Notes under the pieces: model-generated
The model's input: only the letters and a program-made list of their open reading frames with translations
Told to the model about the DNA's origin: nothing
The model's database searches: none
Shown: piece after piece, positions 1 to 8,302 of the stretch
Layout: every line of letters starts with the position of its first letter
How positions within the stretch are numbered: position 1 is the stretch's first letter
Position numbers and translations under genes: made by a program
NCBI RefSeq assembly: GCF_009937955.1
Contig: NZ_AP018439.1
Coordinates: 620,001 to 684,000, forward strand
DNA: 64,000 nt
From: Undibacterium sp. KW1
Lineage (GTDB): Bacteria; Pseudomonadota; Gammaproteobacteria; Burkholderiales; Burkholderiaceae_D
Direction: 5' to 3'

Positions 1-107
1 CCGCTGCGTTCTGCAAACAGGCCAGCCATGGCAGCAAACATCAATACCGGCGCATTGCGTATGGTCGATACCAGGATGCTGGAAAATTGAAAATCATCAA
101 ACATCAT
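1..107 (-). CDS. ABC transporter permease, second of pair (partial, 5' end only)
   Basis: Only the first 35 or so codons are in the window; the gene runs off the left edge. It starts with ATG at 107 and overlaps the stop of the upstream permease in an ATGA junction (104-107), a typical sign of translational coupling between two subunits of one membrane complex. The N-terminus (MMFDDFQFSSILVSTIRN) fits the NupQ/YufQ-like second permease that follows NupP in BMP-type nucleoside transporters. Family assignment rests mainly on position, since little of the protein is visible. Confidence 0.8.
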   Translation of the reverse strand, partial: MMFDDFQFSSILVSTIRNAPVLMFAAMAGLFAERS

Positions 108-1186
108 TTTTCCTTACGCTTGAGCAGGGCAGACAGGGCAGGGGCATACAGGTTTTCCATGGCACCGCAGAACAGGATGATCAAACCCTGGATAAAGATA
201 AAGGTCTCTGGCGGGATATTGGCTTTTTCCAGCGACAGATCAAAACCACCCTGTATCAGCGCACCAAACAGGATGGATGACAGCAGGATGCCGACAGGGT
301 GCTGACGCCCCATCAGGGCAATTGCGATACCGATAAAACCGGCACCGGCAGGGAAGTTCAGATTCAGGTAGTGGGTAGATCCCATGACAGAATTGACAGC
401 CGCCAGGCCAGCCAGCGCACCGGAGATCATCATCGTCACGATAATCGTTTTGCTGATGGAGATACCGGCGTAATGCGCCGCATGCTGGTTCAGGCCGGTC
501 GCGCGCAACTGGTAACCCCAGGTGGTGCGCCAGACGACAATGCCATAAATCACCAGCGCCACCAGTGCCAGTACAAAGCTGATGTTCAAAGGTGTTTCAC
601 CCAGCACAGGCAAGATGCCATTCAGCTTGGGCAACCACGACGCATCGGCAAACACGCGGCTGGCAGTATTTTGCTGGCCTGCCGGGATGAGGAAGCTGAC
701 AATCACATAATTCATCAAGCTGGCAGCGATGAAGTTGAACATGATGGTGGTCACTACCACGTGGCTGCCACGCCTGGCTTGCAGATAACCCGGCAGATAC
801 GCCCACGCCGCACCAAAGACAGCAGCACCCAGCATCGCCAGTGGAATCAGCAGCCAGCCCGGCAGGGACGAATCCAGCCACAGCAAGACCAGGGTCAGAC
901 CCAGGCCGCCCACATACATTTGGCCTTCGCTACCTATATTGAATAAACCGGCCTGCATGGCCACCGACACCGACAAGCCAGTGAAGATAAAGGTCGCTGC
1001 ATAAAACAGGGTGTAACCCAGACCTTCAGGGTTCAGCACTGCTGCGTTGATCAAAATGCCCAGGGATTCAACCGGGCTTTCACCGAGCAGATAAATCACA
1101 CCCGCCGCGACCAGTAAGGCGGAGAACAGGTTTAACAGCGGCAGGGCAAATGCGGTGGCCCAGCGTGGGAGGTCGGCTTGATTCAT
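104..1186 (-). CDS. ABC transporter permease, BMP/nucleoside type (NupP-like)
   Basis: A 360-residue hydrophobic protein with about nine or ten predicted membrane segments, of the branched-chain-amino-acid/ribose permease superfamily. The stretch GLFNIGSEGQMYVGGL near residues 82-97 is the conserved loop of NupP/YufP-type permeases, and the family length matches. It is the third gene of a minus-strand operon (ribokinase, binding protein, ATPase, permease, permease) and would form half of the inner-membrane channel. The substrate is probably a nucleoside, or possibly a free sugar; the sequence alone does not settle it. Confidence 0.92.
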   Translation of the reverse strand: MNQADLPRWATAFALPLLNLFSALLVAAGVIYLLGESPVESLGILINAAVLNPEGLGYTLFYAATFIFTGLSVSVAMQAGLFNIGSEGQMYVGGLGLTLVLLWLDSSLPGWLLIPLAMLGAAVFGAAWAYLPGYLQARRGSHVVVTTIMFNFIAASLMNYVIVSFLIPAGQQNTASRVFADASWLPKLNGILPVLGETPLNISFVLALVALVIYGIVVWRTTWGYQLRATGLNQHAAHYAGISISKTIIVTMMISGALAGLAAVNSVMGSTHYLNLNFPAGAGFIGIAIALMGRQHPVGILLSSILFGALIQGGFDLSLEKANIPPETFIFIQGLIILFCGAMENLYAPALSALLKRKEK

Positions 1187-1273
1187 CTTGGTTTGGTCGC
1201 TTGTCTGTGCTTATCTGTATTTGCTTTGTTTCTTATTGTGCCTGCTAAGGCTCAAACTAATTTGTCGCCTGCA

Positions 1274-2803
1274 TCAATGCGTATGTATGCCACCCATGAG
1301 GCAGCCTATCTCGGTCGCATCAAATTCTTCGGCTTTTAATTCACCAGTGATGGCACCACCAGAGATGACCAGGATACGGTCAGCCAGGGCACGCACTTCT
1401 TCCAGTTCTACCGATACCAGCAAAATAGCAATGTCAGCATCACGCATTGCCAGCAGGCGGGTATGCAGGCTTTCTATCGTGCCTATATCCACGCCACGGG
1501 TAGGCTGGCCGACCAGCATCAGTTTGGGATTGGAGGCAATCTCGCGCGCCATCACCACCTTTTGCTGGTTACCGCCAGACAGCAGAGCGATACGCAAATG
1601 CGGGTCAGCCGGGCGCACATCAAACTTGGCCAGCAAGTCTGTGCAATTTTTCAAAATGCTCTTGTAGTCCAGCAAACCAAAGGTCTTGCCCAGTTTTTTC
1701 TGGTAACCCAGGAAGCTGTTCATCATGACCGAGAAATTTTTGACAACGGCATCACGCAAACGGTCTTCCGGCACGTGGGCAATGCCAAGGTCGCGGAAAG
1801 TCGCTGGCAAGCCATCGGCATCCTTGCGGCCAGCAAAGGGCAAGTCCTTGCCCTGCATTTGCAGCTTGCCACTGGTGGGCAGGCGCATGCCGCTTAAAAT
1901 TTCCAGCAATTCACTCTGGCCATTGCCAGAGACACCGGCAATCGCGACGATCTCACCGGCGCGGATATTGAAACTGACATTCTTCAACAGGCTGACTTTT
2001 TGCGAGTTCACCAGGTTCAGGTCCTTGACCTCCAGCACTGTCTCGCCCGGCGCATAGGCAGCACGTGGCAAGTGGGTGACGATAGGGCGGCCCACCATCA
2101 TCTCGGCCATTTGCGCCGTCGTGGTGTCTTTGGTCGCGACTGAGCCGATGACAGCTCCACCGCGCATGACGGTGACCTGGTCGGTAATCTCTTGTATCTC
2201 TTGCAGCTTATGGGTGATCAGGATGATGGTCTTGCCCTGTTCCTTGAACAGGCGCAACACTTCAAACAGCGAAGCTGTCTCTTGCACTGTCAGCACGGCA
2301 GTCGGTTCATCAAGGATCAGGATATTGGCGCTGCGGTAAATCTGCTTGAGGATTTCCACCCTTTGCTGCACGCCGACAGACAAATCCTGTATCGTCGCCA
2401 GCGGATCCACATCGAGGGAATAGCGCTGGCAAATTTCGCGCAATTTTGCTTCAACTTCATGGCGCTTGGGTTTCAGGCGAAAGCCGCCTTCGGTACCCAG
2501 CATGACATTGTCAAGCACCGTCATGTTCTCGACGAGCATGAAATGCTGATGCACCATGCCTATGCCCAGGTTGATCGCTTCCTGGCTGTTGCGTATGTGC
2601 TGTTCTGCGCCATTGATGAGCAGCTTGCCGCTGTCGGCGCGGTAATAACCATACAGTATGCTCATCAGCGTGGACTTGCCTGCGCCGTTTTCACCTATCA
2701 CACCGTGGATGGAACCCGGCGCAATGGAAAAGCTCACATCACGGTTGGCCTGTACTGCACCAAAACGTTTGGAGATCTGCTGAAATTCGACTGCTGGCTG
2801 CAT
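1274..2803 (-). CDS. ABC transporter ATP-binding protein with two ATPase domains (NupO-like)
   Basis: A 509-residue cytoplasmic ATPase with two tandem ABC domains, as in ribose (RbsA) and BMP-type transporters. The first domain has Walker A GENGAGKST (about residues 37-45), a degenerate signature LSVGVQQR and Walker B ILILDEPTA. The second has a non-canonical Walker A GVSGNGQSE, in which the usual lysine is absent, followed by an intact LSGGNQQK signature. This one-good, one-degenerate P-loop layout is usual for the family. It energises the two permeases encoded just downstream; the gap to the next gene is 87 bp. Confidence 0.94.
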   Translation of the reverse strand: MQPAVEFQQISKRFGAVQANRDVSFSIAPGSIHGVIGENGAGKSTLMSILYGYYRADSGKLLINGAEQHIRNSQEAINLGIGMVHQHFMLVENMTVLDNVMLGTEGGFRLKPKRHEVEAKLREICQRYSLDVDPLATIQDLSVGVQQRVEILKQIYRSANILILDEPTAVLTVQETASLFEVLRLFKEQGKTIILITHKLQEIQEITDQVTVMRGGAVIGSVATKDTTTAQMAEMMVGRPIVTHLPRAAYAPGETVLEVKDLNLVNSQKVSLLKNVSFNIRAGEIVAIAGVSGNGQSELLEILSGMRLPTSGKLQMQGKDLPFAGRKDADGLPATFRDLGIAHVPEDRLRDAVVKNFSVMMNSFLGYQKKLGKTFGLLDYKSILKNCTDLLAKFDVRPADPHLRIALLSGGNQQKVVMAREIASNPKLMLVGQPTRGVDIGTIESLHTRLLAMRDADIAILLVSVELEEVRALADRILVISGGAITGELKAEEFDATEIGCLMGGIHTH

Positions 2804-2928
2804 ACTTGAGCGTTTCTTTAAATGGCGGTGTGCAAGGTCTTAAACATCAATCAGGGCGCATCGTATCCATCTCAGACACTCGCGCCCCCTGTCTACAAAT
2901 AACAAATCTGGTCAATGGCTACCCGGTA

Positions 2929-3933
2929 TCAGACCGGGCACTTATTGCCTTCACGGAAATCAACCACCTTGACCTTGCCATTGATAATGTCTTGCTTGGC
3001 CGCGTTGACACGTTTTTCCATATCAGCGCTGACGACGCTGCGGTTATCTTTGTCCAGTGCCCAATCGACGCCGCCTTCTTTCAGGCCCTTGAACTGGGTA
3101 CCGCTTTTCCAGTTGCCATTTTTTAACTGCATGAAACTGTCATAGATGGCCTGATCCACGCGCTTGACCATGGATGTCAGCATGCTGCCCGGGTGCATGT
3201 AGTTCTGGTTGGAATCAACACCAATACCGAGCTTGCCTTTTTCTTTTACCGCTTGCAAAGTACCCATGCCACTACCACCGGCTGCCGCAAAAATCACATC
3301 AACGCCGCGTTCAAACTGCGCGCGTGCCAGCTCGCCACCCTTGGCCGGGTCATTCCAGGCTGCCGTGGTCGTACCGACCATGTTCTGTACCACTTCTATC
3401 TTGGCTTCGGTCGCTTTTGCACCTTGCGCATAGCCGCAGGCAAAATTGCGTATCAGCGGGATATCCATGCCGCCTACGAAACCAACTTTTTTGGATTTGC
3501 TGGCAATCGCTGCTGCCACACCCACCAGGTAAGAACCTTCCTGTTCCTTGAACAGGACGGAGCTGACGTTATCGCCCGTGGCAATACCGTCTATCAGCAC
3601 AAACTTGGTTTTTGGGAATTCCTTGGCAATATTTTGTACAGCAGTCGCCTGGCCAAAGCCGATGGCCGCGATCAGATCCACATTTTTGCGGGCCAGATTG
3701 CGCAAGACTTGCTCAGTCTGGGTGTCGCTGGCGACTTGCACTTCCAGGTAATTCAGTTTGGTTTCTTTCTTGAAACGCTCAGCACCTTCGGATGCAGACT
3801 GGTTGAAGGACTTGTCAAACTTGCCGCCTGCGTCATAGATCACTGCAAATTTAAGGTCTGCAGCATAAGCACTGGCCGCGCCGCCGACAGCCATCAGGGT
3901 CGCCAGGGACAGGCAGATTTGCTTGAGTTTCAT
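2929..3933 (-). CDS. BMP family ABC transporter substrate-binding protein
   Basis: A 334-residue exported binding protein. Residues 1-24 are a signal peptide with cleavage expected after AYA, and the mature part starts ADLKFAVIYDAGGKFDKSFN, the classic BMP/Med (PnrA-like) N-terminus. No lipobox cysteine is present, so it should be free in the periplasm. A good ribosome binding site (AAGGAAA, about 7 nt before ATG) supports the start. It captures the substrate, probably a nucleoside, for the downstream permeases. A 6-bp inverted repeat (2922-2927 with 2933-2938) straddles the stop codon. Confidence 0.93.
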   Translation of the reverse strand: MKLKQICLSLATLMAVGGAASAYAADLKFAVIYDAGGKFDKSFNQSASEGAERFKKETKLNYLEVQVASDTQTEQVLRNLARKNVDLIAAIGFGQATAVQNIAKEFPKTKFVLIDGIATGDNVSSVLFKEQEGSYLVGVAAAIASKSKKVGFVGGMDIPLIRNFACGYAQGAKATEAKIEVVQNMVGTTTAAWNDPAKGGELARAQFERGVDVIFAAAGGSGMGTLQAVKEKGKLGIGVDSNQNYMHPGSMLTSMVKRVDQAIYDSFMQLKNGNWKSGTQFKGLKEGGVDWALDKDNRSVVSADMEKRVNAAKQDIINGKVKVVDFREGNKCPV

Positions 3934-4245
3934 GAAATTTCCTTCATCAGATGTCGTTGTGCTGTTGTGCTCACGAAGAGCATGCAGCGCCCAAATTAAA
4001 AACCATGTTTTCTGCTGCCACAGCCTGGGATTTGTAAAAAATCAAGCCAGTCTTGAAAGCCAGTGCAAGCCTAACATGGTGCAGACATTTCGTTTCAGCC
4101 ACGCGGGCGAAATTTTATCAAAAACAGTGTTCGAGCTGGTGGCCGGGCATGATTTGCTGCCGCTGCCCAATTTTGGTGCCGTTTTTGGCGGCGACCTGGT
4201 CGTAATACGTAATTTTTTAGCCTTTTAGCTTCGTCTCTTAGCTTA
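3934..4245. other. Intergenic region between ribokinase and binding-protein genes
   Basis: 312 bp without a convincing gene; the short reading frames have atypical composition. The ribosome binding site of the binding-protein gene lies at its left end. No clear terminator follows the ribokinase gene, so read-through is likely. The length leaves room for a second promoter, but I see no convincing -35/-10 pair. Confidence 0.4.
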
Positions 4246-5175
4246 TCAAGCAGCTTTCCTGACCGCCATGAAGTCCAGCACTTGCTGGCGCTGCGGTATG
4301 GATGTCTGTGCACCCAGCTTGGTGACAGTCAGTGCTGCCGTGTATTGCGCTTCACGGCTGGCATCAATGACGCTGAGCCCGTTTGCCAGGCCAACCGCAA
4401 AGGCGCCGACAAAAGTGTCGCCAGCAGCAGTGGTATCCACCACATCAACCTTGACTGCCGGGATGAACTGGCTGCCTGTGCTTTCAGTGATCAATGCGCC
4501 GTGCTCACCCATGGTCAGCAAGACTGTGCCCGTACCACGTTGCAAGATTTGTTCCGAGGCTGCTTTGGCGCTGGCCTGATCGACAACCGTTACACCACTC
4601 AATTGCGAAGCTTCAGTTTCATTCAGGATCAGGTAATCAACCTGGGCCAGCAATGCATCGCTCAGGTCTTGTGCCGGGGCCGGGTTCAAAATCACTTTAA
4701 CACCTTGGGCGCGGGCGATTTCTATCGCGCGGGTAACAGTAGGAAGTGGGGTTTCGAGCTGGCAAACCAGCAATTGCGCACCAGCGATGGTGGCAGTGGC
4801 TGCCTCAACCTGGGCCGGGGTCAGTGTCGCATTGGCGCCTGCCGCCAGGACGATGCTATTGTCACCGCCATCTTCTACCAGGATGCCTGCGACACCTGTA
4901 GCAACACCCGCTACCCGTGCCAGGTGGCTCAGGTCTATGCCTTCGGCAGCCAGGCAATCATGCGAAAAACTGCCAAAACCATCATCGCCTACTGCGCCGA
5001 TAAAACTGACCTGCGCGCCCTGGCGGGCAGCGGCTACCGCCTGGTTGGCCCCTTTGCCACCGGGAATCTGACAAAATTCGTGACCATGCAGGGTTTCGCC
5101 CAGTGCCGGCATGCGCGGCGTGCGAAAAACCAGATCCATATTGACACTGCCGACTACAGTGATGCGTGGCTTCAT
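4246..5175 (-). CDS. rbsK: Ribokinase
   Basis: PfkB-family kinase that phosphorylates D-ribose to ribose 5-phosphate. The N-terminus MKPRITVVGSVNMDLV and the substrate motif GGKGANQAVAAARQG are characteristic, and the C-terminal DTTAAGDTFVGA carries the catalytic aspartate and anion hole. I start at the ATG at 5175 (309 residues) because family members begin there and a GAGAA ribosome binding site precedes it; an upstream in-frame codon would add 15 unrelated residues. It is first in the operon with the BMP-type transporter, which suggests that the imported molecule yields free ribose. Confidence 0.93.
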   Translation of the reverse strand: MKPRITVVGSVNMDLVFRTPRMPALGETLHGHEFCQIPGGKGANQAVAAARQGAQVSFIGAVGDDGFGSFSHDCLAAEGIDLSHLARVAGVATGVAGILVEDGGDNSIVLAAGANATLTPAQVEAATATIAGAQLLVCQLETPLPTVTRAIEIARAQGVKVILNPAPAQDLSDALLAQVDYLILNETEASQLSGVTVVDQASAKAASEQILQRGTGTVLLTMGEHGALITESTGSQFIPAVKVDVVDTTAAGDTFVGAFAVGLANGLSVIDASREAQYTAALTVTKLGAQTSIPQRQQVLDFMAVRKAA

Positions 5176-5203
5176 GATGCTTGTTCTCGGTAAAAAGTTG
5201 TCG

Positions 5204-5229
5204 CGCAATCGTTTGCGCAATCGATTTCG
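5204..5229 (-). promoter_or_regulatory. Two overlapping LacI-family-type operators
   Basis: Two 14-bp palindromes with a central CG, CGCAATCGTTTGCG (5204-5217) and CGCAATCGATTTCG (5216-5229), lie 12 bp apart centre to centre, just downstream of the predicted -10 box of the rbsK-transporter operon. Each has one symmetric mismatch pair. Central-CG palindromes of this kind are bound by LacI/RbsR/PurR-type repressors. No LacI-family gene lies inside the window. Confidence 0.6.
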
Positions 5230-5230
5230 T

Positions 5231-5259
5231 ATTTAACTATGGAGCCTGTTTAACGTCAA
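5231..5259 (-). promoter_or_regulatory. Sigma-70-type promoter of the rbsK-transporter operon
   Basis: On the minus strand, -35 TTGACG (5254-5259) and -10 TTAAAT (5231-5236) are separated by 17 bp. The start site would fall within or beside the palindromes at 5204-5229, a classic repressor-blocked layout. Confidence 0.6.
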
Positions 5260-5428
5260 GCGCAATCTGATTTTTTGGTCAAAATTTGTGCAAAATCGCG
5301 GCGGGCAGGCAACCATTTTATGAATATTGTTTTCAGTCTGTTTTGCTGGCATCTTCAGCGTAGGAATTTGTTGCATTGCATCAGATCATCGCGCAATGAT
5401 AAATATCATTATTGCCAGAGAATTTCAT

Positions 5429-5626
5429 CTAATTTGCCAGCGCGGGCTGATTGTGGGGCTGTCGCGGGTGGATGTCAAATTTGGTTAGCCGTGGAGGCAG
5501 GGGCTGGGCGCAGGCGTAAATCTGGGTTTGTGCTTCAGGCTTGATCTCAACACCAACAAGCTTTTCACTTTCCAAATAAATCGATTCAGCCAAGGGATAC
5601 GTCGAAAATTGTGATAAATGGCTCAC
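5429..5626 (-). CDS. Small ORF of unknown function, possibly coupled to the gene upstream
   Basis: A 65-codon frame with a GTG start that overlaps the stop of the preceding frame as GTGA. The first half (SQFSTYPLAESIYLESEKLVG) has ordinary protein-like composition; the second half is rich in P, Q and H and looks less coding. It could be a short real protein coupled to the upstream gene, or a chance frame. I recognise no family. Confidence 0.25.
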   Translation of the reverse strand: MSHLSQFSTYPLAESIYLESEKLVGVEIKPEAQTQIYACAQPLPPRLTKFDIHPRQPHNQPALAN

Positions 5627-6002
5627 TTTTGCTCAAGTGCGTCCAACCTGGCTTGTATTATCTTTACCCGTTCCGGATAGCGATCTCCATCGATGCGGCC
5701 AAGAATTCGTTTTAATTGCATTGCATCGTAGTTGGCAAAATTGGGTGCCGATAATTTCTCTCGTTCTTCTTTTGCTTTTCCCCGTGGTGAAGTCAAAGCC
5801 CCATTCGTGTGACATTCGTCCGTCTCGGCGTATAGTTTCTTCACCCCGAATAGGAAGATAACAATTCCAATCACCACGAAGCCCAGGGCTTCCCATTGAC
5901 GCCAAGAGTTGGGTTCTGCATGCAAAAAAATAGGTATACACCCAGGCATGTCATCAGTGGACCCAACAGCCACCCGGGCAATTTTTCCCAAGGCAAAAAC
6001 AT
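5623..6002 (-). pseudogene. Small two-helix membrane protein gene with a homopolymer frameshift
   Basis: Two frames seem to encode one protein. From ATG at 6002 the first frame reads MFLPWEKLPGWLLGPLMTC and a first membrane helix, then stops early. A second frame continues with QWEALGFVVIGIVIFLFG, a second helix and an acidic/basic tail ending LDALEQK at 5623. They join in frame if the run of seven A at 5924-5930 (T on the coding strand) had one more base. Start codons for the second frame alone (TTG 5991, ATG 5949) lack good ribosome binding sites. This is a frameshift mutation, a sequencing error or slippage. Family not recognised. Confidence 0.5.
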
Positions 6003-6206
6003 GCAGAGCTCTTTCTTAAAGTCCTCGATGATGGTATTGAGTATAGCAAATGCAAATTAAACATTGAACGAAAAAACCTGCGTGCCATTTGGCTAATCTG
6101 TGCATAAGCATAAAAAACAATCAAGGTTTTCATTGGCCCACCTTGTACTTTCGCCCATAAACCCGATTTAATCCCCCAATCTATATCAAAACGGGAGAGT
6201 TCAACC

Positions 6207-6899
6207 ATGACAGCTCACATAGGCATAGTAGGCTGTTCCGCCGCAGGGGCGGCGCTTTGTTACCGCACCATCTGCGAAGAAGGGGCGGCCTTGATGGGCC
6301 CGCATGCCCATCCAGAAGTCAGCATGCATACACCTTCGCTGGCCTTGTACGTGGAATGTCTTGAGCGAGATGACAGGCAAGGCGTGGCTGATCTGATGCT
6401 GGTTTCGGCACGCAAACTGGCCGGGGCAGGGGCGGATTTTTTGATATGTCCTGACAATACGATACACCTGGCCTTTGATCTGGTACAGGCGGCTTCGCCC
6501 TTGCCCTGGTTGCACATTGCTGAAGAAGTCGCGGCTACTGCGGTGCAGCGCGGCTATCGCCGGGTAGGTATTACAGGAACAGACTGGCTCATGGGCAGTG
6601 AAGTTTATCCTGCCGTCTTGCGCAACAAGGGCCTGGATTTTGTCTTGCCAAATGCAAAAGACCGGGCGCGTTTGAACGGCATCATCATGGATGAACTGGT
6701 GTGTGGCATCATCAAGCCAGAGAGTGTGGGAGAATTTCTCACTATCATAGACAGACTCAAAGACGCTGGCTGCGATGCGGTAATACTGGGTTGCACAGAA
6801 TTGCCATTGATCGTTAATGACGACAATTCCAGTCTGCCCACTTTGGACTCCACCCGCCTGCTGGCGCGGGCAGCTTTGCGAAGAGCAATTGCCAGATAG
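6207..6899 (+). CDS. Aspartate/glutamate racemase family protein
   Basis: A 230-residue protein of the Asp/Glu/hydantoin racemase superfamily, preceded by a GGGAG ribosome binding site at 6192. The second catalytic region, ILGCTELPLI, is intact (C196). In the first region, ICPDNTIH, the residue usually occupied by cysteine just before NT is D83, with a cysteine two residues earlier (C81). Homologues such as E. coli YgeA have, as I recall, a non-cysteine residue at this position and favour one direction of reaction. The substrate is probably an acidic amino acid, but is unproven. It sits alone, with no clear pathway partners. Confidence 0.85.
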   Translation: MTAHIGIVGCSAAGAALCYRTICEEGAALMGPHAHPEVSMHTPSLALYVECLERDDRQGVADLMLVSARKLAGAGADFLICPDNTIHLAFDLVQAASPLPWLHIAEEVAATAVQRGYRRVGITGTDWLMGSEVYPAVLRNKGLDFVLPNAKDRARLNGIIMDELVCGIIKPESVGEFLTIIDRLKDAGCDAVILGCTELPLIVNDDNSSLPTLDSTRLLARAALRRAIAR

Positions 6900-7001
6900 C
6901 GGGAAGCAAGACGGCGCTTGCTCAGCCAGCACGCAAGCTCTCAACTGCCGTTTTCCTGGCACTGTTAGAATCGCAGTCCCACGACTTGCATCAACAAATT
7001 C

Positions 7002-7232
7002 ATGAGCAACGACACAGGTAATAAATTTCTATCTTTATGCCGGGCAGCCTATAAGCGCCAAGGCATGCGCATATTCTGCGCTGCGGCCATGATCGCGGTG
7101 GCTGCCTCTTACCGCAGCAAGCAGTTTGATGTGGATATCATGCTCAAATTGCTGGCGGTCACTGCGGGCTTTTTTCTGGTGGCAGTGGCGATTGAATGGC
7201 AGCGCGCGCGAGTCGCACAAAAAAAGGAATAG
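7002..7232 (+). CDS. Small hypothetical membrane protein
   Basis: A 76-residue protein with two likely membrane segments (about residues 21-36 and 47-65), a cytoplasmic-looking basic C-terminus (QRARVAQKKE) and no recognised family. It lies 102 bp after the racemase gene on the same strand, so co-transcription is possible but not required. Confidence 0.55.
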   Translation: MSNDTGNKFLSLCRAAYKRQGMRIFCAAAMIAVAASYRSKQFDVDIMLKLLAVTAGFFLVAVAIEWQRARVAQKKE

Positions 7233-7285
7233 CAAGAGCAGGGCATGCAATAGCGACTACATGCCAGCACAACGATCGATGAAAT

Positions 7286-7477
7286 CTACCAGCGTAACTG
7301 CGGCATATGGATGCCAGGCACTATACCAAAGGCAGACAGCACGATCACGATCAGCAAGACGATGAACAGCACGCGCACCACTTGTGCTACTGGTGCAGGC
7401 AAGGGCAGGAAACCAACCAGCCACCAGATCAGACCGAACACAACAAGGTAGATAATAAGATTGACGAGCTGAACCAT
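7286..7477 (-). CDS. Small integral membrane protein (Thivi_2564-like)
   Basis: A 63-residue, almost entirely hydrophobic protein with two helices separated by a short PLPAP turn (residues about 25-29). The pattern, with a second helix VLFIVLLIVIVLSAFGI, resembles the small Thivi_2564-type membrane proteins common in proteobacteria. Function unknown. Start ATG at 7477 with a purine-rich leader. Confidence 0.65.
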   Translation of the reverse strand: MVQLVNLIIYLVVFGLIWWLVGFLPLPAPVAQVVRVLFIVLLIVIVLSAFGIVPGIHMPQLRW

Positions 7478-7576
7478 GATTTACCTTTTAAAAAAACAGC
7501 GATGAAGTGACAAGCATAGGTACATCACTGACTCGTGAAACACGCGAAAATGGTGAACATATGCTTGCCTGTGGAT

Positions 7577-7900
7577 TTACTTCTGTGGCAAGACGACGAT
7601 AGTGTCACCTGGTTTGCCAGGTTCGCCAGTTTTACCTTTTTGACCGTCATAGCCTGGTGCACCTTTTTCACCTGTTGCGCCTTGCATGCCATCGGCGCCC
7701 GCAGGGCCTGTGGCTCCTACAGAGGCAGGTGTGCCTGTTGCGCCCGTGGCACCGGTAGCGCCAGTCGCTCCGGGTGCACCGGCAGGGCCGGGTACAGCCA
7801 CTGGAACTGCAACCGGCACGGCAACTTGTGCAGGTTGACGGTCACAGGCACTGGTCGCCATTACGCCAGCGAGTGTCAAAATCAGGATGGAAATTTTCAT
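7577..7900 (-). CDS. Collagen-like repeat lipoprotein
   Basis: A 107-residue protein starting at ATG 7900 (AAGG ribosome binding site; an upstream in-frame extension looks unrelated). Residues 1-18 form a signal peptide ending TSAC, a plausible though imperfect lipobox, so it may be lipid-anchored. After a [12 protein letters not shown] stretch come about 17 Gly-X-Y triplets ([13 protein letters not shown] and similar, then [13 protein letters not shown]), broken once by TPASV. Such triplets can form a short collagen-like triple helix at the cell surface. Role unknown; adhesion or envelope spacing are possibilities only. Confidence 0.75.
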   Translation of the reverse strand: MKISILILTLAGVMATSACDRQPAQVAVPVAVPVAVPGPAGAPGATGATGATGATGTPASVGATGPAGADGMQGATGEKGAPGYDGQKGKTGEPGKPGDTIVVLPQK

Positions 7901-8190
7901 GGGGTAGCCTTGGTTGATTAAATATCGGAACTTCATTAGCTTCAAGAGCGAAGCTGACATCCATCTGCATGCAGGCAGCGCCAGCACAGATATCGCAATG
8001 CTCACACAGCATGCGCGCAATAAAGCTGCCCATCCGTACGCTGACGAACATACCGGGCTGTTTATTTGACCTATATTGGCGATACCGGTAATACAAAGTG
8101 AAGTACAAAACTCTGATTAGCTGCACCGTAAAAGCAATTGCTGTGGCTGGCGGGGATGAAATGGATCCAAGAAATAGCTCAAAGAAGAGA

Positions 8191-8222
8191 AAAACCGCAG
8201 ACCTGTAAAGTCTGCGGTTTTT
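8191..8222. terminator. Rho-independent terminator, usable from both strands
   Basis: A perfect inverted repeat, accgcagac (8194-8202) with gtctgcggt (8210-8218) around a 7-nt loop, flanked by A and T runs. It lies just after the 3' end of the large minus-strand gene ending at 8303, which it most likely serves. Confidence 0.85.
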
Positions 8223-8227
8223 TTTTG

Positions 8228-8286
8228 TAATGACGATTGCTAATGACGATTGCTAATGACGATTGCTAATGACGATTGCTAATGAC
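8228..8286. repeat. 13-bp tandem repeat, four full copies
   Basis: The unit TAATGACGATTGC occurs four times exactly (8228-8279) and then partially (TAATGAC to 8286), between a gene end and its terminator. Copy number is probably variable between strains. Confidence 0.9.
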
Positions 8287-8302
8287 TGTTGGCTTAGTCA
8301 GC

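Noticed and set aside
4095..4313. 72-codon minus-strand frame between rbsK and the binding-protein gene
   Set aside because: Overlaps the 3' end of rbsK in another frame and has basic, non-protein-like composition.
8228..8286. Possible CRISPR or iteron array
   Set aside because: Units are directly adjacent 13-mers without spacers, only four copies, and no rep or cas gene is near.
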